A stretch of DNA of 64,000 nt from Whalleya microplaca (Eukaryota > Ascomycota > Sordariomycetes > Xylariales > Xylariaceae): assembly GCA_022497155.1 (NCBI GenBank), contig MU385713.1, forward strand, positions 1,178,001 through 1,242,000, given 5' to 3'. Position numbers and translations under genes: made by a program. The notes below the pieces were generated by a model that was not told where the DNA came from, did no database searches, and saw only the letters and a program-made list of their open reading frames with translations. The first letter of the stretch is position 1. The number at the start of each line of letters is the position of its first letter. Below, in pieces: positions 34,807 to 47,827 of this stretch.

Positions 34807-37039
34807 GGCGGCGACTCTTATGATACCCCTGCACGACAACTTCCTCGCATCCTTTTGATTTCCTGGAACGGACTGGCAAAGTACAGGCAGGCATGCAGAT
34901 GGTTAGGATGACACATGAACATGGTGGATTTGTGGTTTTTTACTTTTCGCTTTTGATGATGAAATTGCGGATAGATGATTAATCAGTTTCACCCACACAC
35001 ACATTGGATCCCTGACCTAAATCGCCGGCTACTACTACTTACTACTGCCCGTCAATCAAATCGTTCCGCGAGAGCAACGCACGCACGAAGCGTATTTTGG
35101 CATGTGAGAGCGGGTTTTCATGAAAGAATCGAGGGGGGGGGGGGGCTGCTACTGCTGCTTCTGCTGCTGCTGTTGGCCCTTCCCCCTCGTTACGAAGCTA
35201 CCCAAATTAATGCGACTACTTAATGACACCGGGGTGAAACACAATGATTTTGTTTGTATTAGAAATTTGCGTTGCACGGTTTGTGCGTATGTGTGTGTGT
35301 GTGTGTTCGTGTCTTTTTTCCGCTCCCCGGAAACAAACCTCTGGCATCTATCTCTCTTGTTTTGGAACGATGGAGGTGGAGGTGTGTGGTCACTTACTAC
35401 GTTGTTGTATTTTCCGTGACTTTGGGGCATTCAAGGGAGAGAGAGGTGTTGATAGCATGATCATCACTAAGGGGGAGAGGCTAAGGTTCCGGATATTGAT
35501 TGTCGTGATGATGATGATTGTTCGGAACCGTGGCTTCGCCGGCATGCTTCGCGCTCCCTCTCTCCCTTTTCTCCTTTTTTTTCCATGTACGGCATTTCTC
35601 GTTTTTTCTGGGGTACTTAATCGATACAGAACTTTTCATCTAGAAATGACATGATTGATTGACTGATTGATGGTTGCTCTATGTGTCTGTGATGTGATGT
35701 ATATTGTGTCTTGTGGGATATCTGGATGACATCATGACCCTTCGAACTCGCAGTACACCTGCCATTATCTATTAGGCCTCCAGCCCGCGATACGGAGAGG
35801 CAGGTTTGTCAAGGATTCAAACCAGAGCTGTAGTGTTGAATCGGTGGAATATTCTAGTGCTGAAGTTCTAGCAAGGAGCCTATTGTACTAATAGGCAGAG
35901 TGGAAGGCAGCCAGGGCGATGGCCACAATAACTTAACCTGGATGTCCACGTCTCACCAATGCCTACCCTCACCGGCTGCTTACACTAGTGCTTTAAACCA
36001 GTGGTGAAACCAGCGATGATAGAGTTTCCGCTTAGGGTTGAAGAAACACACTTTTATCTTCCATTTTCCCCCTCTTCTCTATTTTCGTTTTCCTTGATAA
36101 AGTTGAGACTTCGAAAGCGGCAAGTTCGGTTTGGCATTTAGTATTGCTGAACTACGCTCAGATTGCGGATCTAGTTCAAGAATCTAAAAAGGTTACGGGC
36201 CGGTGATTCTTTAGGATAGAGAGACTCATGGATCTCGTGGGTTCACACGCAGATAGTTGTTCTGAGAATACGTGATAAGTGGCATGGAATGTCGACAGGA
36301 TGACCCGAGATAGTGATTTCGCTACAGAGGTAGAAGGAGTTGGCTATATAGGAAATTATTGCGTACAAATTGTGCGGTACAGTAAACCAGTCTAGATACA
36401 CAGCTACGCTAAAAAGGGATTTAAAAGCATTCACGATGTTGACTCTATACGACGATGTCTCAAAACACGTAGGACAACTAGACATAAATCACGAATGCGG
36501 AACTATGGTTAAAGCAATGCGCTGTATTATGTTATAGTAACTATCTACTATCGTCTAGATCATAGAATTATAGAGCGTACCGTACTCATTACCCATTAAT
36601 ACCTAGGGACATCATCTATTAAGCCTACCTGAGGCTGTTAGGCAGCCTCACGAGCTTATGATCCCACTTCCTTTAAAATCGTACCCATAATGTCCCAGAC
36701 ATGACAAAAAGTTTGAACACCGAACAGAAACAGATGGGGAAAAGTCCAGCCCTAAATCAACAGGTGGCTATAACACAAAGGGAAGCTAGAGAGGTCCAAT
36801 TTAGAGTCAAGCACCGCCCAATGTGTCTAGTGTTTAATAAGACGGTAAAAACATGTAGGTAGGAAATATGGTATCATTACATTAAGGATGTGCCGGCCAT
36901 GCTTGGTATAGTAAGACATAGCTGAGCGAATCAACATTGTGAAGTGAATATAAACATAGTAAATCTTGTAGAACGAAGGATAAGAATGTGTAAATCAGCG
37001 CAAAATATCGAATGTGAAGAATAACGACCCCAGCGGGAA
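34807..37039. other. gene-free stretch downstream of YPT1
   Basis: The YPT1 3' UTR should lie at the left edge. The stretch contains a G13 run at 35133-35145 followed by CTG repeats to about 35174, and a (GT)n tract at 35291-35306. Open frames across the repeats are compositional artefacts. No gene seen from 35650 to 37039. Confidence 0.6.
35133..35174. repeat. G13 run followed by CTG repeats
   Basis: Thirteen consecutive G, then CTG/CTT units, about 330 nt downstream of the YPT1 stop codon, possibly within or just past its 3' UTR. Confidence 0.7.
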
Positions 37040-40000
37040 CTATGTCGACAGACCCAGCCACTTCAAGGCCTTATGACTGTTCCCCTTCCTGGGGCTTGGG
37101 GACCCGCCAAATAGAGGCATGTACTTGCGCTCCTCGTCGGCAAACTCGTCGTCATCGTAGGAAAACACGGACGATGCTGGTCTGCCGAGTCGTATTGTCG
37201 CCCTGTCCACGTCTGCGTCCTTTCCTAGGAGAGTCCTCAGCTTGTTCCTCTGGCTCTGCATTGTTCGGGTCGTCCTGATGCTTCTGATGGAGCCTGCGAC
37301 GGACGCCCTCGACGACCTCATCGGCGTCTCTGACCGAGGTACGTCCAGATTTTGGATTCTGGAAGGAGGCAGTGGGAAATTAAGCTCGGTGCGTGTTCCG
37401 CTCGATACATAGTTGGAGTTGGAGGGACTCGTCGGCTCTCGAAAGCCCATCATGATGGCCGCACTTGTTAAGGGGGCATATTGCTGTGATGGGTCAATGA
37501 GGGGTGTCTGCGCCAGTGGCCTGTGTTGCGATCCGTTCACAGCGTTTCGTTTCGTTTCCTGGTCCATCAGCATCGGAGATTTAGGAGCTATTCCCTCGGG
37601 GACATAGAACGGCGAAACGTCGACGAGAATCTTCCAAATAGTCGAAATCAGACTCGCGATCTCGGACTCGGTGGCTGAGGAAGTGAGAAGGAAGTTTGCC
37701 CTGGAGAATGAAGGTGTTGGGGTTGACTTGAGCCCTTTAGGTGCCAATAGCGTCGCTCTTGCCTTTTCTTCCATCGTGGACAGTTTGAAGTTTGAGTGGG
37801 CGGACATAGGTGAAGTCCATGGCTGGGCCTTAAACCCGGTGTATGGTTTAGGCTCATTAGCCTCGGAATCCAAGATACCGGCAACCTTCAGAAGATCAAG
37901 GCCAACCAGTCGTTGCAGTGCCAGAACGGTCGTCAGGTGCTCTGGTGGATACTCAAGTAGCAGAAATCGCGTTGCAGAGTGAGCTGCCATGTATGTTTCT
38001 AGGTGTGGTATGATCAATGTTGCCAACAGTAACGGGTTAGAGAAGGGATTATCCTGGGTCTGGTTCGCCAATGGTTGCGCAGTAAAAGACTGCATCGCAT
38101 TTGCAATGAGATATCTGGAAAGTGTTAGTGATATGTCAACTCATAGTATACCATCCATTTACTTACCTGAGATCAAGCCTTCCACTTCTGGTCATTCCAT
38201 TCGGTTTGGTACCGAGCTTTTCCAAGGAGCCAGTGATGGCACCGAGGAACTCCCTGTCTACGCCTTTTTGTGCCCCGATGGCGAGGATAAGGTCAATTCT
38301 TCGTCTCTGCTTTCTTGGGCTATCATGTTGCGTCTCTCGAAATACGGGCTTCCAGAGGCTGCTGAGCTCAGGAAGCAGTGGGAAATTGAATTGGTGGTAG
38401 CCTGTATCTTCCGGTGGAAAATAGACATTGAGAACGCATCGCAGTGAATTCTGCATAGAAACAGCCGTCCAAAATCCAGTTGTTGTGAACTCATGAAACC
38501 TCTTATCTGGCTTCTTTGCTGTAGGCGGCGGTGTGTGCGCAGGAGTTGGCGGTGCTGCCGTAGGGATTGAAGTGCTACGCCTGCTAGTCTTCTGTCTAGG
38601 TGGCCAGGAAGGCGGCTGGAGACAGTTCTCATGTGCGGCAAAAGGGTCATACTCATCAGACATAGGCTGATATATCGAATCCACCTCTTCTGAGTCTCTA
38701 TCGCTCATCGAGGTTCCATTCCTAGTCGTAGTCGATTCCAGGTCCCGCACATTTGAATTGCTTATTCGCTCATTATTACCTTGGAACTTCTTAAGAGAAG
38801 GCTCAGATACAGGATATTTGCCTTCTTGGAAGGCTTGTATGGTAGCTTCTAGACGTGAACTTGGCTCTTCACCTTTGAAGTATATTACTAGGTCTTCAAC
38901 CATAGGCAGAACTGTTGCAGAATGGACATTCGAATCAAATTCGGTTCCATCCTCCGTGTTGAGACATGTTTGGCGATACTCCGCATCAGTACCACGATCC
39001 ACATACACGGACTCGGTACCAGTGCTTTGGTGTACATATTGATATCTAGGGTTCGTGGCTTTATCGGCGTAAATTGGTGACCGTCGCACTGAGGTGCGTA
39101 AGTTGAGTGGAGGCGGCGGACCACGTCTGAGCGCGGCCTTGCTTGGCTTGTTGAAAACTGATCGTGGGATTTCGCTGAAAAACTTTGACCGGGGCCTTGG
39201 CTTTTCATCAGGGCCTAGTATCGAAGACCGAGTGCTGCTTTCATCACTGTTGTTGTCTTGTGCTTGAGGTGGCTGAGGATACTGGCAGAGCGAGATGTCT
39301 TGGTTACGGGTGGCATTGGCATAAATGCGATCAACTGACTTTGTTCTCTTATGGCAAGTGGTTGAAATAGAAGTCCTGATATCAAGGACCACAGCTTCAC
39401 CTATGATTGTCGGCGTAGCTGGTATCGACTCGTTTCCAGTCGAGCGTAGAGTCAATACATCGTTACTAGATGGTGGCCATGGTGATTTAGGATATTCCTC
39501 CCCAATGCAGCTTGGGGAGCTTGGTGGGCCATTGGTTAGGGCCGCTCGAGCCCCATCAGGATTCATAGACCGCCAAGAGGCTATTCGGGAATTCCGGTCA
39601 GTATGATTACTGTAAGAATTGAGAACTTCAAGGTCGTGAGTGATGCTTATTTCACCCTGTTGTAATGAGGGGGTTTGCGAACTCTCGCGAGTCCCAAAGA
39701 CGTAGAAAGGCGCAGCGTCCCATTCATCAACCATCCGACAAATAGGCACACTCGTACTCCGTGGCCGAGTCGGGACTGTGAGATCTAGTTCGTTGTTAGG
39801 CTGTAGGGAGGCAGTTTCGATATCGAGAGCATCTGCAGCTCTCATGGCCTTAGATACCGGGTCGTTGGGAATACCTCTGCCCCGTTCGTTATTTTCCTTC
39901 CTCGTAACTGCCGACCGCCTGGACTCAGATCCAAATCCTATGTTACTTTGACTTTGTAAGCCTGCAACACCGCCTTGAACCAGCTCATTAAAGATACTTT

Positions 40001-40352
40001 CAGCTTTCGCAACGTCCCCATCCGTATGATACTTGCTGATGCCAGATATACATTCGACCTGCGCGCGTGCTGTTCCTCCGTTCATGAAGACTAATCTCTT
40101 ATTGTTTGGAGTAGAGCTCTGCAGGAATGCGCGTGCAAATTCACCTCTGTCACTGGCTGCCTTATGGATCCGTAGAATATGTGATCGAACATCGAATGGG
40201 GATTGCTGGTAGTCTGTCTTGATGAATTGTTGCAGTGATGGGACTATCAAGATGTTCGGAGAGGTTGGCAATAGTCGAAGCTGGGTTGATATAGCATCTT
40301 CGGGGCCCTCAAAGGCGACCACGCTCCCGTGATGTTCAAACGGGCTCGTCAT
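37040..40352 (-). CDS. large low-complexity protein, conserved hypothetical (mucin-like annotation class)
   Basis: Exons 40352-38167 and 38114-37040 on the minus strand (52-nt intron) encode 1086 aa; the join gives RSGRLDLRYLIANAMQSF. The N-terminal 130 residues look folded (LRLLPTSPNILIVPSLQQFI, then RSHILRIHKAASDRGEFARAFLQSS). A long Ser/Pro/Arg-rich, probably disordered middle follows, then a second ordered block (FHEFTTTGFWTAVSMQNSLRCVLNVYFPPEDTGY is split over this region) and a helical part around LLATLIIPHLETYMA. No signal peptide, membrane span or catalytic motif was seen. Similar fungal proteins are often labelled gastric mucin-like, which is a composition label and not a function. 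The gene structure is solid; the role is unknown. Confidence 0.82.
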
Positions 40353-43300
40353 TGTCGTTGATAATATATTTAGAAGAGAGAGACTTAATGCCGATTGTGA
40401 GTCTCCAAGGTTGAAGACGACACCAAGATCAACAATTTCTTACGTTAGCTTGTCTCATGTATGAAGTTCATACGACATGCTAACGACGGAGATATCGCAA
40501 TATCCTATAGGTGATAGACTGTTAAGTCGGTGTAGAACTGATTGGGTCATGTACAGTTAGCCGTGGTTCTGTGGCCAATACCTAACAAAAAAAATTATAT
40601 GGAGATCCAACATACTGACAACTACATAAATTGACCATTGCCATCCAACAAACGGACGCAGGTGCCTGGAAGCATGGAGTCTCGGGAGATTACCGAGGAC
40701 GGTTGAGGCGTTGGTGAAGAACCACCTGGATCTCTAAGACAAGCAACGTAATTAAGTTAACAAACTGCTTAGCGAAGCTCGTATGGTAAGACTCCAGATC
40801 CTGGAGAAGAAACAATGTAAGGAACCCAACCACGGTAAAGCTGAAAAAGGTGGGAGGAGAAGGTCACCAAAGAATGCTAGCTCATTTCACATAGAGCTCT
40901 CGAGAAGGCCAGTAGCACACAGATTTCAAACAGTACATGCAATAGTGTCCGGAAACATACCTACCGCGATTTGAGCATTCGCCAAACAGCTTGCTTGCTT
41001 TTTTTTTCCCTTTCTTTTCTTCCCACGTCGTCCGAAAATTGGTGGGGCGGATAGCAACATGGAAGGTTATAAGAGAGATTTGCCAATGATGGGCAATGCT
41101 GGACACGACATGGCTGTAGGAGCGCAATTAACATCTTACGAAGTAACGCCACAGCTAGTAAAGTATATCATCGTCTAGCAAGATAAATAGGTTATAGGGG
41201 AACCAACCTCCATTTGGCGTCTGACGGCGCGAAGCCATTGGGCATGGTGATCGTACATGTACACACTGCAAGATCAGAGGAAGACGAGGCCTACCTGAAT
41301 ACTCCAATATAGAGGCATCCAATCTAAGCAGGAGTGAGTTAACCTATAGCAGCTTGGCTTGCTGCACACAGGCACCAAACTGAACTCTGTGATTGCCGAC
41401 ATCTCGAAGCTCAAGGATTGCGGAAAGACTGGGTATCCAGATCGAGTAAGACTTAGACACGTAGGTTCATGTGCTATTTTTTCTCATTGGCCCGGCGTTC
41501 AGATGAGAGATTAGAGTTGTTGTACACACAAAGTGAGTTGCCGTCCATTTCATTGGGATTATCTCGGGGGAGCAAACAAGAACCCGCCCTCGGATTCACG
41601 ATATAAGCCATTAGTAACAAGTCACGAAAACCCCCATCGCTACTGTCGTACGTAACTGCACTGTGACAGTACAGATATATGTGATTTTCTATAAATAGGC
41701 ACAGTTGTGCCCTGGTGATATGTCGATCTCATGAAGTGGTATTGCTTAGGGAATAGGTGGATGGGGCAGATCTGTGAGCCGTCCCCGCTCTAACCCGCGC
41801 TTCTTATTTTAGTGGGATTAATCTGTACTACATGCCAGACCACCTACTGTACGTATTGCTTGAGATGGGAGTCCCCTACCTACTAAGTACTTAAGTAAAC
41901 TAGTGTCTACTTATACTTGTACATAAGAGAGGCACTGTAGCTCAGCAAGAATGTGATCATTTGCCAGTGAACGTCAAATTTCTCTTCCAATATTTCGCTG
42001 TTCTTGATTTACCGAGTCTCTTCACCACTCATACTAGGCCTATCTATTCGGCGTCATCTGTTCGCTGACGTGTTTATATGCGTTAGTAATCGTGAACAGG
42101 AAGTTCGACACATCTCAACGCTCGACCATATAATGCATATATGTGCGAAGGGGTCCATAAAGTTCTATTACCTGCAGGTGTGTTGCCTTCTATGCTTGCG
42201 GCTAATCATCTTTGCACGTAGTCCCATGCAGGGTGTCACGAGTTAGTTACATACACTATAATAAACGGTTCTGGGAGTAAGAGGAATTTTGTGGTTTCGC
42301 AGCCAAGCTGAAAAAACAGGGCCACCATCGTCCAACATTCATTGAGCTACAATGCTCAATCAGCATCGGATGCCATTGCTAGCAATGACTTGCTACTAAA
42401 AATAAAAGTGATGAGTGCCGACATCCTATCCCAAGTCATGATCTGCATTAGGGTCGTCGTCGAGTATTATATAGCCCGTGTCTGAAATATTAAATGATGC
42501 AGCCCTAGAGACATGCATGCGCCATTACGCCAATGGCTGAACGGGAGACTGGATGTATATGAAGGTGAGGACCCTAATATTCCCAACTGCAGACAAGGTT
42601 TTATCCTCATAAGCATTGCTCATTTTACTCGCTCTCGGATCTCTTAGCTCATCCCTAGTAGAGATAGTGAATATTTAAACTTTCACATAAGACCACTACC
42701 AAGATATGGGCCTGGAGGGTACACGCGTATTAATACTAATATGTTTCTATCAGGCATCTCTTTTCCTTTGACGGGGTATGGCAACTGCTGACATATCTCT
42801 GATATTGTACAGTTGCGCCAGCCAACTCGGAATGAGCGACAAGATACGACCAAGCAATAAGGGCGACGGCAGATCCATGAAACCCTGCAACGATCATTAG
42901 ATGCCCTCACAGAGTTGATAAGCGAGATTGATTTCCGAGATATATCAAGAAGTGATGGAGATAAGATCTAACTATTGAATAACAGATGACCGACGGGTCG
43001 ACTCATCATTGCAGGGGCTTGAACAGGAGCACAATACACGTACACTTTACCTTAGTTCTGGGTGGAGATATTCGGAGATGATGTAGGCACTCCATTCATA
43101 ACAATTATTAGTAGTCGAACACTTTTTGAATGACAGGCACGTATCAATGAATTTACAATATGATATACATGTACCTAGGTAACTTATCATATTTATCAAC
43201 ACAAAATTTATTACGGTTCACTGCGCGCGTGATTCGCAGCTGGTACCAGGTGATGCACACTGTCGAACATAATCTGTAAATATCATCCCTATCTCTTGAC

Positions 43301-44396
43301 ACATGCTCACATATCCAATCTACTCTCTTATAATCTGGTCATCATGACATATGAGCAGGTAGCACGAAGAAGGATCGAGCTACGAGGCTTCTCAGCTTCC
43401 ACATGGCTGCTCTTACACGTGCGTAGCAAGACAAGTCTCTCATAGTGGATGCAGCCTTCTGTGCCACTAGAGAGACATGCAAGCGGCTGTCTATTGGCTG
43501 ATGAGATGTATCTCATACGCTCACGGGTAATAGTACACATGACATTCCGCAAATAATGTCGTGAAATCTGAGGTGATACCTAGCAGTCTCATCCATCCTA
43601 CGTCTTGAGCGGTAACAATCATCCTGCTGACTCCGATTTTCCAAAAATCATATCATCCTAACTCACACTGACCGTCAACTTTTCCTTCAAGGCTAGGTTG
43701 ATACCGGTAAACGAATGCAAGGCAGGCGATCCAATGCTAAACTGAGGCTCAGCGATCTGTACAGATCAGCATGCCTAAAGCTTCGTATTTCAGATTGATG
43801 TAGTTATATATCCACTGAGACACTCCGGTATCTCTTGCGAAATGAGGTGAGAACCCATTTCTGCATGCGCTAAGAGCAGTGCTTCTCATTTACACGGTGA
43901 AGTATTACGACTTTTTATAGATTTTTCACTCATATGCTACTTACGAACTCATCTTGAAACATGCACACCGAGGAGAAAGGCTTCATAGGATTCAACACCT
44001 CTAGAATGATAATGTAATACGGGGCATCTTAACCTGTTAGCCTCGGACACTTCTCATATTTAGCATCGCTCGGATGAATAATCAGCCCTATATGTTTCCA
44101 CTTTCAACCTATCAAGATAATTTCACAGCGATGGAACTTCCCACTCTCTCTAACTTCGGAAACTTCCCAGAATTAGTCTTCATTGCCAAAATAGTTGGTT
44201 TCAACAGAGCCACCTGTATCGTGCGGCGATTTGAAGTATAAATATCCGTAAAGTCCGTCTAAATAAGAACAATGAATACCCTGACCGACGCAGTGGTAGA
44301 ATATGAGATCGTAGAACTAGACCTTCTCTTTTGCCAAACTACTTCTAAACAATTCAATTGACTACAGCTAATCCTCATAACGACTTACACTTGAAA
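40353..44396. other. 4.0 kb gene-free stretch
   Basis: Upstream region shared by the divergent low-complexity-protein and SDR genes. AT-rich with many stops in all frames; no domain-bearing open frame found. A stretch at 41936-41950 resembles a tRNA A box but has no B box. Confidence 0.6.
44237..44244 (+). promoter_or_regulatory. TATA box candidate for the SDR gene
   Basis: TATAAATA sits 153 nt before the proposed ATG at 44397 in otherwise mixed sequence. Position and sequence fit a core promoter. Confidence 0.4.
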
Positions 44397-45570
44397 ATGA
44401 CAGCTCCCACAGGCACAATCTTGGTCACAGGGGCAAATGGAGGTCTAGGCTCGGCAATTGTGAGCCATATCCTAGGCTCTGAGTCGTTGGCGAAACCACA
44501 CTATGGCCTGTACACGGTCCGCAACGTCCAGCGCGCCGCCGCTGTTCAGAAGGTTCTCCAGAAGGCAGCTGGCGCAGGTCATAAATACGACCTGGTTCCC
44601 TTGGACTTGTGCAGCCTAGCGAGTGTCCGCAAAGCCGCCGCAGATATCAACAGTCGGGTTGCGAATGGCTCGATCCCCCCTATTCGGGCACTCGTCTTGA
44701 ACGCCGGCTGGCAAGAATACACCACCAGCACTTTGACCGATGATGGGTTCGACATGGCCTTTCAGAGCAACTACCTGTCACACTTTCTCTTAACGCTCTT
44801 GCTACTGCAGAGTATGGACAAGGAACATGGGAGAATTATAGTGCTCGGAAGCTGGTCGCATGAGTAATAGTCCCCATACACGATATCGCGGGGACGTTGG
44901 TACTGACAGGAACCATCTAGTACAACCGACGAGCGGAACAAGTCGGGCCCCCTGGCAAAGGCGTATGAAAGCGAGAAATATAACGAGATATTTAAGCAGC
45001 CGATGGACGTGGAAAAGCTCGCAAGGGGACGATGGAGCACGGCCGAAGAACATCCGGGAGATGCGGATGCGGGCTTTAGGAGGTACGGGGCGGCCAAGCT
45101 CTGCGAAGTTATGATGATGTAAGCTAGACATCCGTCCTTTATAACCCTATATACTAACCACAAATAGGCGCGAGCTTTCTAGTCGCATTGCAAGAGATCC
45201 CGCGTTGAGCTCAATATCCGTGATCGGGCTCGACCCCGGCGCAATGAACAGCAACCTCGGCCAGCGAGGTAACCTCGCCATCAAGATGATTTTCAACATC
45301 GTCCTGCCGGTGATGACTCCGGTGATGACGTGCCTTCAGCCCAATGGCGCGCTGCGGACCACGTCGAAGTCGGCCAGCGATGTCATTCAGGCCTGTTTCG
45401 ATACTAAGAAGTTAGGCGAGCACCCCAATGGCGTTTATATGGACGGCTCTGAGATTAGCGACGTTGGCCCTGAAGCGAAAGATGAGGCTAAGTGCAAGAA
45501 ACTTTGGTCTGAGAGCATTGGGTTCGCGCAAGTGAAGGAGGGGGATACGGTGTTATCTGATTGGCAATAA
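44397..45570 (+). CDS. short-chain dehydrogenase/reductase (SDR)
   Basis: NAD(P)-dependent oxidoreductase with a Rossmann fold. Exons 44397-44863, 44921-45118 and 45168-45570 give 355 aa; both introns are short (57 and 49 nt) and the joins keep the frame. I chose the ATG at 44397 (MTAPTGTILVTG) because it places the cofactor motif TGANGGLG at residues 11-18. Further motifs are LDLCSLASVR, LNAGW (NAG motif), a catalytic-Ser strand GRIIVLGSWSHE, and the active-site YGAAK (Tyr211, Lys215), followed by GLDPGAM. The stretch between Ser and Tyr is longer than in classical SDRs and charged. It resembles the retinol-dehydrogenase/WW-oxidoreductase-like fungal SDRs. The substrate cannot be inferred, and no partner enzyme is adjacent. 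Confidence 0.9.
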
Positions 45571-46045
45571 CTTTGGATGAAGATATGACGAGCTGGATTT
45601 TAGATACGAATCATTAATCGAGGGAAAATTTGTGAAATTGGCTGGTAGTAGATTATGTATAGCAAGGCGTTGGGAAAGAACATTACGGATACATTAGTCG
45701 AAGGAGTCGACGAGGCTTGGCACGAATTTAAGGAGGTTTCCATACTTTAATAGTTAGCCGTATGACTCTTCACAAGGGATATGAGGAGAGTGTGTAGCTT
45801 TGCTCAATGTTACACCTGTTCACTGCGCCTGAGCAGATTTGTATTTTTCGCCGATGGTACTCCCGCCAAGGTAGATCCCCGAACTGGTTAACATTGTATA
45901 TATATTTCTTTGGAATAGTCTACATTTTGTCTAGATGAGCGTGATGACTTGTGATTAGGTAGTCTTGGGGCAGCGTTGGATTATCCTCGTCTTGGGCGTT
46001 CAGGGTGGAAGGGAACCTGAAGGCAAGAAACCATCGCAGTGGAAC
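45571..46045. other. convergent intergenic region SDR/WD40
   Basis: Holds both 3' UTRs. TGTATATA at 45895-45902 on the plus strand matches the predicted target of the PUF protein of this window, 325 nt after the SDR stop codon. Whether it is transcribed is unknown. Confidence 0.5.
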
Positions 46046-47330
46046 TTAATCGTCTTCCATCAGCGCAGCAAGCTCAGCTTCTTCCTCTGCTGTCATATTC
46101 CCTGTCGCCGGTTCCGCCAGTGTCTCCTTTTCGACACCGTTCGCCTTGTCTTCTTTTTCCTTATTCACTTTGTCGAGGGTGTCTTTTTGAAGTAACCAAG
46201 TTCGCACTGTACCATCAATGGATACCGAGACAACTCGCTTACCTCCATCAAGAGTAACCAGATCAGTGACCTCATCATAATGGCCTTCTAGAATGCAGTA
46301 CAGTTTCCCTGACGAACGATTCCAGACTTTGATATCTTCATCTCTTCCAGCTGTGACCACCCATTCCTCGGTGAGAGCAACAGCTCGCACGTGGTCGCCA
46401 TGCTGGATGGAATCATCAGCAGCAAAACCCTTAATCCGTGACAGACATTTGGCTGTGCCATCGCCACTGGAGGTCCATAGATCGACTTCGTCGCCTTCGC
46501 TGTCAAATACCACTTTATAGACTGTAGTATCGTGCTCCAATATCGCATGACGTACTGCCCCTGGCTCATCAGGTGAAGTCTCTTGCAACTGCTCAAAGCC
46601 GTCGCGTCGAATGCGCCACCGACGGATATGAGGATCGCTACTTGCGCTGACGAGTGTGACATGATCCGGCCCCGACTCCACCGGATCAATGACGAGGTCC
46701 TGGATGGCCATCATAGAGACAGCCTGATCTTGCAGCACATGGAGCCGAGATCCGGTCTCGACATCCCAGACCATAATCTTCTTGTCTGCGCCTCCGCTAA
46801 TTAAGAAGTCCTTTCCACCAATCTTTGTGCACACTACGGCCTTGACGAAGTCAGTGTGGCCGCTGAACTTGCGACCTGGTGCTTTGGATGTCAGGTTCCA
46901 TGACCAGACATTGTTGTCCCAGGATCCGGCAAAGACTGTATTATTCCCAGGACCACCAACTGCAACGCAAGTTACTGGTGCCGATGGCCCTCGGTATAAC
47001 TGTTTAGTGTCCCCAGTCTGAAGTCACCCAGTTAGTCTTCTGAATTTGAGTCATACCACTGTAACTTACATCAACATTTACTCTGCGTACTGAGCCTGTG
47101 GACGTAGCAATAAAAACTGATGAAGGAGAGGTTGGATCTGGTATAGCTGCTAGCAACTTCGATTTGAGCCCAATAGGGTCGCCATTTTTGTTGCTAGCTT
47201 TCGCTGCACGTCTTTCGGTTTTGGCCTGTTCGGCACTATTTTAATTGGGTTAGAGAACATAACCCCAGCGTCTATGTTGGATGTCGTACTCAGTCTGGAA
47301 AAAATGTTCTGCAGTGGTTCCCTTAAGCAT
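46046..47330 (-). CDS. WD40-repeat protein, conserved, function not assigned
   Basis: Exons 47330-47290, 47235-47070 and 47017-46046 on the minus strand, 392 aa. The first exon is short (MLKGTTAEHFFQT plus two bases) and was found by extending through a 54-nt intron with CTAACC branch and TAG acceptor. The propeller blades are visible as repeated GH...D...VWD patterns: FAGSWDNNVWSWNL, GHTDFVKAVV, ISGGADKKIMVWDV, TSSGDGTAKC, TAGRDEDIKVWN, GHYDEVTDLVTL and VSVSIDGTVRTWLL. The N-terminus has a Lys/Arg-rich segment (ERRAAKASNKNGDPIGLKSK), and the C-terminus is acidic, ending in EEEAELAALMEDD. Likely a scaffold in a multiprotein complex. It is conserved in moulds, but I cannot assign it to a named complex. 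It is divergent from CTF4 with 497 nt between the start codons. Confidence 0.85.
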
Positions 47331-47827
47331 GGCGATGATATAGCAGACAAAGTAGATCTAAAGCCGTAAATCTTTGAGTAAAGATTGGGTTTGATGATAC
47401 CGAGGGTCAAGACTCGTTCTTATATCAGCGTAAGTTTACACTGGAAGAATTCATATACATTATATTGTTGCTGCCTGGTAGGCAACCGAGTTCCTTTTAC
47501 TTGTATTGGTGATAGAATTTCGCAACTACGCTTGAAATCCTGACTAACGTTAGGTAGCGAAGTGTCTCCAAATCCCATTGGATGTTATCGCTGAACTTGG
47601 AGATTTGGAGAAAGGTGGAGACAGGAAGCTTAGACCACATAAATGAGGAGAACCCCTGTCCACACCAAACGCGCTCTGTTAATTGATAACGCGCGACGCG
47701 TCCCACCACAAGAAGTCATAGCTCTTCCGGCATCTCACATGTGGGCTAACAGTCTGAAGTCAACAAACAGCTCCCTTTGACTTTGATTGTTGAGGATCTC
47801 AGATTCAAGTGGAAGAGGCACACCAGA
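47331..47827. promoter_or_regulatory. bidirectional promoter WD40/CTF4 with MluI cell-cycle boxes
   Basis: The 497-nt region separates two divergent start codons. Near the CTF4 side it contains three ACGCG cores within 33 nt, at 47669-47673, 47689-47693 and a full ACGCGT at 47696-47701, 127-159 nt before the CTF4 ATG. ACGCGT is the MCB element bound by the Mbp1/Swi6 (MBF) complex, which drives G1/S genes. The clustering next to a replisome gene supports function; binding is not shown. Confidence 0.6.

Noticed and set aside
35291..35306. coding frames across the (GT)n tract after YPT1
   Set aside because: Overlapping frames on both strands follow from the simple repeat and the 3' UTR position; no protein-like sequence.
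41931..41990. tRNA-like A box (TAGCTCAGC)
   Set aside because: No B box or cloverleaf pairing in the following 90 nt.
45895..45902. functional PUF binding site after the SDR gene
   Set aside because: A single 8-mer in AT-rich DNA is expected by chance, and its presence in a transcript is unknown. Kept only as a note.
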